Origin: Hymenobacter cavernae
GTDB taxonomy: Bacteria; Bacteroidota; Bacteroidia; Cytophagales; Hymenobacteraceae
Length of the DNA: 64,000 bases
Assembly: GCF_014641455.1 (NCBI RefSeq)
Contig: NZ_BMHT01000004.1
Coordinates: 92,025 to 156,024 of the forward strand
Reading direction: 5' to 3'
Shown here: positions 59,747 to 64,000 of the stretch, piece by piece
Position numbering within the stretch: position 1 is the stretch's first letter
Layout: every line of letters starts with the position of its first letter
Notes under the pieces: model-generated
What the model was told of the DNA's origin: nothing
What the model saw: the letters and a program-made list of their open reading frames with translations, nothing else
Databases searched by the model: none
Program-made: the position numbers and the translations under genes

Positions 59747-59759
59747 TACCCACATTACC

Positions 59760-59953
59760 GTCATGCTGCGTTTGCCGAAGCATCTCTACTGCTTCGCCTA
59801 CCGATTGTAGAGACGTAACACTTTGCGTCTTGTCGTTGCGGATGTTGTTTGCCTAGGTCGTTCCAGGTAGATCGTTCAACGACGAGACGCGAAATGTCGC
59901 GTCTCTACATCGTTCTGATTTCGGCAGCGAAGCTTCGACAAGCGCAGCATGAC
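59760..59953. repeat. Composite nested inverted repeat downstream of GH95
   Basis: The outer arms at 59760-59781 and 59932-59953 (GTCATGCTGCG...GCAGCATGAC) enclose degenerate inner GTAGAGACG...CGTCTCTAC arms (about 59806-59910), with GCCTAGGTCG in the spacer. It is the second copy of the 56720-56913 composite, so GH95 is bracketed by the two. Confidence 0.88.
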
Positions 59954-59982
59954 ACGGTCTTTTTTATTGTGAATATTTCCTC

Positions 59983-62900
59983 ATGGCTAAACAGTTTATG
60001 TTTGTTGTCAAGCACTTAACGTTGCTCGTGCTGCTGATGCTGGCTGCTACTGCGGCTAGGTCACAGTCGGCGCTTCGCCACACCATTCCGCTCGAAACGG
60101 ACTGGCGCACCGTAGCCGACGACAAGAACCCGCAAGCATTCAACGGCTTCGAGCAAGCTAGCTTTTCGGACAAAGACTGGAAAACCGTCGCTGTGCCGCA
60201 CAACTGGGATGCCTACGAAGGCTACCGCCGCTTGCGCCACGGCAACCGCCACGGCTACGCGTGGTATCGCAAGACCTTCACTGTCAAGCCCGAAAAAAGC
60301 GGCCAGCGCTACTTTCTGTTTTTCGAAGGCGTGGGCTCCTATGCCACGGTGTGGGTGAATGGCAAAAAGGTAGGCTTCCACGCGGGCGGCCGCACCACCT
60401 TCACGCTCGATGTCACCGAGGCCATCCACCTCGATGGCAAACCCAACCTGCTAGCCGTACGCGCCGACCATCCGGCCGGTATCCAGGATTTGCCGTGGGT
60501 GTGCGGCGGCTGCTCCGAGGAGCGGGGCTTTTCGGAAGGCTCGCAGCCCATGGGCATCTTCCGGCCGGTGCAGCTCGTCGTGACGAGCCCGGTGCGGGTG
60601 GAGCCATTCGGCGTACACATCTGGAGCGATTCGACAGTGTCGGAGAAGTCGGCGCAGCTATACCTCACCACGGAGGTGAAGAACTACGAAAGCAAGGCTA
60701 GGCCCGTCGCGGTATTGAGCCAACTGCTTGACAAGAAGGGAGCTACGATAGCGGAGGTGAAAACCAAGCAGCAGCTTCGGCCGGGCGTGGTTACCATTAT
60801 CAAGCAGCAATTTCCGCGTCTTAATCAGCCGCATTTGTGGTCGTTGGAAGACCCGTATCTGTACCGCCTCGTCACGCGGATAGTGGAAAAGGGGAAGCCG
60901 GTTGATGAACTCGTCACCCCTTACGGCATTCGTTGGATTAGCTGGCCCATCGGCAAAGCGGCTGTCAACCAGAAAGCGTTTTTGCTCAACGGAAAGCCCG
61001 TATTCATCAACGGTGTTGCGGAGTACGAACACTTGCTCGGGCAAAGCCACGCCTTCAGTGCTGCCCAAATTCGGACGCGGGTACAGCAGATGAAAGCGCT
61101 CGGCTTCAATGCTTTCCGCGACGCGCACCAGCCCCATAATCTGCGCTACCAAGCCAACTGGGACACCCTAGGTTTGCTCTGGTGGCCGCAGCTTGCCGCC
61201 CACGTGTGGTACGACACGCCCGCCTTCCGCGCCAATTTCAAAACCCTGCTCGTCGACTGGATTAAGGAGCGGCGCAATAGCCCTTCCATTGTGCTCTGGG
61301 GCCTGGAAAACGAAAGCACGCTGCCTGAAGATTTCGCCAAGGAATGCACCGCCCTCATCCGGCAGCTCGACCCCACAGCGTCAAGCCAGCGGAAAGTCAC
61401 GACCTGCAACGGCGGCAAAGGCACCGATTGGGACGTGCCCCAAAACTGGACGGGCACCTACGGCGGCGACCCCGCGAGCTACGCCACCGACGTGCAGCGC
61501 CAAGTGCTGGTAGGTGAGTACGGCGCCTGGCGCACCCTCGATCTGCACTCCGAAGGTCCACCCATTCTTAACAACGGCCCTTTCAGCGAAGACCGCATGA
61601 CGCAGATCATGGAGACGAAAGTGCGCTTGGCGGAATCGGTAAAGGACCAGACCGCCGGGCATTTCTTCTGGATCTTCACCTCGCACGACAACCCTGGTCG
61701 GGTGCAGGGCGGCGAAGGGCAGCGCGAGCTAGACCGCATTGGCCCCGTGAATTACAAAGGCCTGCTCACGCCCTGGGAGGAGCCCACCGACGCCTTCTAT
61801 ATGTTTCGGGCCAACTACGCGCCCAAGGCCACCGAGCCGATGGTGTACATCGCCTCCCACACCTGGCCCGACCGCTGGCTCACGCCCGGCAAAAAAGACA
61901 GCATCACGGTGTACTCGAATTGTGATGAAGTAGAGCTGTTCAACGACGTAAACAGCACCTCCCTAGGTCGCAAAACGCGGGCGGGTGTCGGCACGCATTT
62001 TCAGTGGGATGGAGCTGCTATTCAGTACAATGTGCTGTATGCCGTGGGCTACGTGCAGGGCAAAGCGGTGGCCAAAGATTACATCGTGCTGCACCACTTG
62101 CCCCAGGCCCCGCACTTCAGCGAGTTTCTCGCCGGGGCCAAACCCATCACAGCGCCGCAACCTAGCTACAATTACCTCTACCGCGTGAACTGCGGCGGCC
62201 CTACGTACGTCGACAAAAGCGGCAACACTTGGCTCGCCGATCAGCCCCGCACCGACGCTAGTACCTGGGGCTCTGAGTCGTGGACGAATGACTTTCCCGG
62301 CCTAGCGCCGTTCTTTGCTAGCCAGCGCCGCACCCACGACCCCATCCTAGGCACCACCGACGGACCCTTATTCCAAGATTTCCGCTACGGCCGCGACAAG
62401 CTCCGCTACAGCTTCCCCGTGCCCGATGGCGAGTACCTAGTAGAGCTCTACTTCACTGAACCCTGGCTAGGTACCGGCGGTGGCCTCAACTGCACCGGCT
62501 GGCGCCTATTCGACGTGGCCATCAACGGCGAAACGGTGCTGCATGACCTCGACATCTGGAAGGAAGCCGGCCACGATCAGGCCCTGAAGAAGACGGTGAA
62601 AGCACGCGTAACCGGTGGCCAGCTTATGATTTCCTTCCCCCACGTGGCTTCCGGGCAGGCGCTGATTTCTGCCCTCGCTATTGCCTCCGCCGATGCTAAT
62701 GCTAAACCTGCACCTAGCTCACCGGCTGTCATCGGGAAGCTGACGGTAGCCGACCCCGCAGCAGCCAGTAAGTGGTCGGCGCAAACGTGGCTGGATACCG
62801 GCCAGTCGCCTTACACCGACGACCTAGCCGCTTTCAGCGAACTACCCTCTGGATTGTACGGCGCCGAGTGGCTACGCACGCCGAAAACCATGACCACCAC

Positions 62901-63576
62901 CCCGCCACGAGTATCGTTCGACGTGACCACCACTGCCGATGTCTATATCGGGTTGGACGCCCAAATAACTGCCTTGCCCGCCTGGCTGAAAGAGTACGAG
63001 GATACGAAAACCAGCTTAGCTCTAGCGCAGGATGGCGGCCACTTGTTCCGGGTGTACCGCCGGCGCTTTCCAGCCAAAGCGACCGTCGAGCTAGGTCCGA
63101 ATGGCAGCGCGGCGGGTAAGAAACCGCTGGCCTACATTGTGGCCGTGAACCGCGCTAGCACTATTGAGCCCGCCTACGACCTGAAGCCTACCACCGGCTA
63201 CAAACCGGCTACAGCTCGCGTATCGGGCCCCGGCATGGTGAAGGAGACGGTGAACACGAAGGAGAGCATCACCTTCAAGGAACCTGCCGGCGGCGCCTTG
63301 GAGTGGACGTTCGCCGTGGGCGTAGCCGACACATATTCGCTCACTTTCCGCTACGCCAACCCGCTCACCCAGAAGCTTACCGGCAAGCTCACCGTCGCCT
63401 ACGCCGATGGCACCTTGATCAAGGAAGAACCCGTGGAGCTGGAGCCGTCCAAAACCGGCAAGTGGAATTACCTGACCACCTCTACCGGCAGCATGATCAA
63501 CGCCGGCAGCTACCGCGTGAAGCTAACCGCCACCAACGCCGCCGGCCTAAGCGTATCTGGCCTGGATGTGCAGTAG
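59983..63576 (+). CDS. GH2-family glycosidase with malectin-like domain
   Basis: 1197 aa, signal peptide (residues 1-28, TAARSQ). The sugar-binding jelly-roll domain has WKTVAVPHNWDAY and GYAWYRKTFTV...YFLFFEGVGSYATVWVNGKKVGFHAGGRTTFTLDVT. An Ig-like domain follows, then a TIM barrel with the acid/base N443-E444 (IVLWGLENEST) and a candidate nucleophile E512 (VGEYGAW). A malectin-type carbohydrate-binding domain spans ~729-903 (YRVNCGGPTYVDKSGNTWLADQ), and a CBM6/35-like end closes the protein (SLTFRYANP...GSYRVKLTATN). GH2 covers beta-galactosidases, glucuronidases, mannosidases and alpha-L-arabinopyranosidases, and the specificity is not readable here. It probably trims pectin side chains in the periplasm. 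Confidence 0.93.
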   Translation: MAKQFMFVVKHLTLLVLLMLAATAARSQSALRHTIPLETDWRTVADDKNPQAFNGFEQASFSDKDWKTVAVPHNWDAYEGYRRLRHGNRHGYAWYRKTFTVKPEKSGQRYFLFFEGVGSYATVWVNGKKVGFHAGGRTTFTLDVTEAIHLDGKPNLLAVRADHPAGIQDLPWVCGGCSEERGFSEGSQPMGIFRPVQLVVTSPVRVEPFGVHIWSDSTVSEKSAQLYLTTEVKNYESKARPVAVLSQLLDKKGATIAEVKTKQQLRPGVVTIIKQQFPRLNQPHLWSLEDPYLYRLVTRIVEKGKPVDELVTPYGIRWISWPIGKAAVNQKAFLLNGKPVFINGVAEYEHLLGQSHAFSAAQIRTRVQQMKALGFNAFRDAHQPHNLRYQANWDTLGLLWWPQLAAHVWYDTPAFRANFKTLLVDWIKERRNSPSIVLWGLENESTLPEDFAKECTALIRQLDPTASSQRKVTTCNGGKGTDWDVPQNWTGTYGGDPASYATDVQRQVLVGEYGAWRTLDLHSEGPPILNNGPFSEDRMTQIMETKVRLAESVKDQTAGHFFWIFTSHDNPGRVQGGEGQRELDRIGPVNYKGLLTPWEEPTDAFYMFRANYAPKATEPMVYIASHTWPDRWLTPGKKDSITVYSNCDEVELFNDVNSTSLGRKTRAGVGTHFQWDGAAIQYNVLYAVGYVQGKAVAKDYIVLHHLPQAPHFSEFLAGAKPITAPQPSYNYLYRVNCGGPTYVDKSGNTWLADQPRTDASTWGSESWTNDFPGLAPFFASQRRTHDPILGTTDGPLFQDFRYGRDKLRYSFPVPDGEYLVELYFTEPWLGTGGGLNCTGWRLFDVAINGETVLHDLDIWKEAGHDQALKKTVKARVTGGQLMISFPHVASGQALISALAIASADANAKPAPSSPAVIGKLTVADPAAASKWSAQTWLDTGQSPYTDDLAAFSELPSGLYGAEWLRTPKTMTTTPPRVSFDVTTTADVYIGLDAQITALPAWLKEYEDTKTSLALAQDGGHLFRVYRRRFPAKATVELGPNGSAAGKKPLAYIVAVNRASTIEPAYDLKPTTGYKPATARVSGPGMVKETVNTKESITFKEPAGGALEWTFAVGVADTYSLTFRYANPLTQKLTGKLTVAYADGTLIKEEPVELEPSKTGKWNYLTTSTGSMINAGSYRVKLTATNAAGLSVSGLDVQ

Positions 63577-63660
63577 TTTAAAAGGTTAAAGGTTAGAAAT
63601 GTTGAATTAAGGGATGAGAAGTTCTGAAAAGGATTATTCAACCTTCAACACTTCCCTAAT

Positions 63661-63691
63661 GGTCAAGATGCTACAATAGGAGGGGAAAATC
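63661..63691 (+). promoter_or_regulatory. Weak relative of the PUL upstream motif before the symporter
   Basis: CTACAATAGGAGGGGAAAAT resembles the CTACAATA...AAAATC half of copy A, but lacks the RTGNYAAN part and has a 1-nt deletion. It lies 118 nt before the ATG at 63789. I list it as a possible, weaker member. Confidence 0.25.
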
Positions 63692-63788
63692 ATACACGGA
63701 CGGGGCAGCCGCCGCAGATAAATTTGCTAATGATACTGTTACCTAGGTTTTAGGCGAAAATTCGCGGCATTTCACAATTATTGCCCCC

Positions 63789-64000
63789 ATGAGCAATTTG
63801 CGAGTTCTTGACCTAATCATTATTGCGCTGTACCTGGTGGCTATGATAGCCGTGGGGGTGTACTTTTCCCGGAAAAACGGAAACCCGGAACAGTACTCCA
63901 GCGCCTCCGGCATGATTCCCGGCTGGGCCATTGGCCTGTCGATTTATGCCACGTTTCTGAGCAGCAACACCTTCCTCGGCGTGCCGGGCAAGGCATTCGG
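63789..64000 (+). CDS. Sodium:solute symporter family (SSS) transporter, truncated by window end
   Basis: The first ~70 residues only. MSNLRVLDLIIIALYLVAMIAVGVYFSRKNGNPEQYSSASG-type TM1 and loop, followed by MIPGWAIGLSIYATFLSSNTFLGVPGKAF, match the N-terminus of SSS transporters (SGLT/SglS-like), including the TxxSxxTF-type Na+/substrate helix. It would take the released monosaccharide or acid from the periplasm into the cytosol. It is the last visible gene of the plus-strand PUL, 212 nt after GH2. Confidence 0.9.
   Translation, partial: MSNLRVLDLIIIALYLVAMIAVGVYFSRKNGNPEQYSSASGMIPGWAIGLSIYATFLSSNTFLGVPGKAF

Overview
The window looks like a chromosome segment of a GC-rich member of the Bacteroidota, most likely a Hymenobacter-type Cytophagia (inference). 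The support is two SusC/SusD pairs, two proteins with type IX secretion (Por) C-terminal tails, TAnnTTTG-like -7 boxes, few Shine-Dalgarno sequences, and a CzcA-CzcC efflux fusion typical of this phylum. No rRNA, tRNA, CRISPR array or prophage was recognised.

Layout. 1-5.2 kb: the 3' part of an IS3-family insertion sequence, then an AT-richer stretch with one large T9SS-secreted protein. 5.2-24.5 kb: ordinary chromosomal genes (YebC, NUDIX hydrolase, porin, 5'-nucleotidase, Gfo/Idh/MocA oxidoreductase, an RND metal-efflux fusion with its adaptor, MBL hydrolase, two paralogous small secreted proteins, K+ channel, methyltransferase, DUF1003, GH43 lipoprotein, CtlX). 24.6-39.8 kb, minus strand: a pectin-type polysaccharide utilisation locus (PUL) running pectate lyase PL1 > SASA esterase > exported TIM-barrel protein > RuBisCO-like protein > DUF1537 acid-sugar kinase > Asp/Glu-racemase-family protein > BASS-family carboxylate transporter > DUF3826 > SusC > SusD. 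40.4-44.8 kb: a 1472-aa NHL/TIG T9SS protein. 45.4-64 kb, plus strand: a second PUL running SusC > SusD > unassigned glycosidase-like protein > MGH1-like (alpha/alpha)6 protein > GH28 > GH95 > GH2-malectin > SSS symporter (cut by the window end).

How it fits together. The two PULs point away from each other and together carry pectate lyase, polygalacturonase, GH95 (L-fucose/L-galactose), GH2 and an acetylesterase. That suits complex pectin, possibly including rhamnogalacturonan-II. The most unusual part is the cytosolic module inside the minus-strand PUL: a RuBisCO-like protein translationally coupled (ATGA overlap) to a DUF1537 kinase. This pairing is known from acid-sugar pathways such as 3-oxo-isoapionate degradation. 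Apiose is a branch sugar of RG-II, so a PUL-embedded RLP/kinase pathway for a branched or acid sugar is the leading hypothesis.

At DNA level two things stand out. The 8-bp palindrome ACCTAGGT (core CTAG) is strongly over-represented in both genes and spacers. Nearly every gene junction carries a long inverted repeat from one of several recurring families. An 18-nt motif (RTGNYAANWTCCTAYARW) recurs upstream of PUL transcription units.
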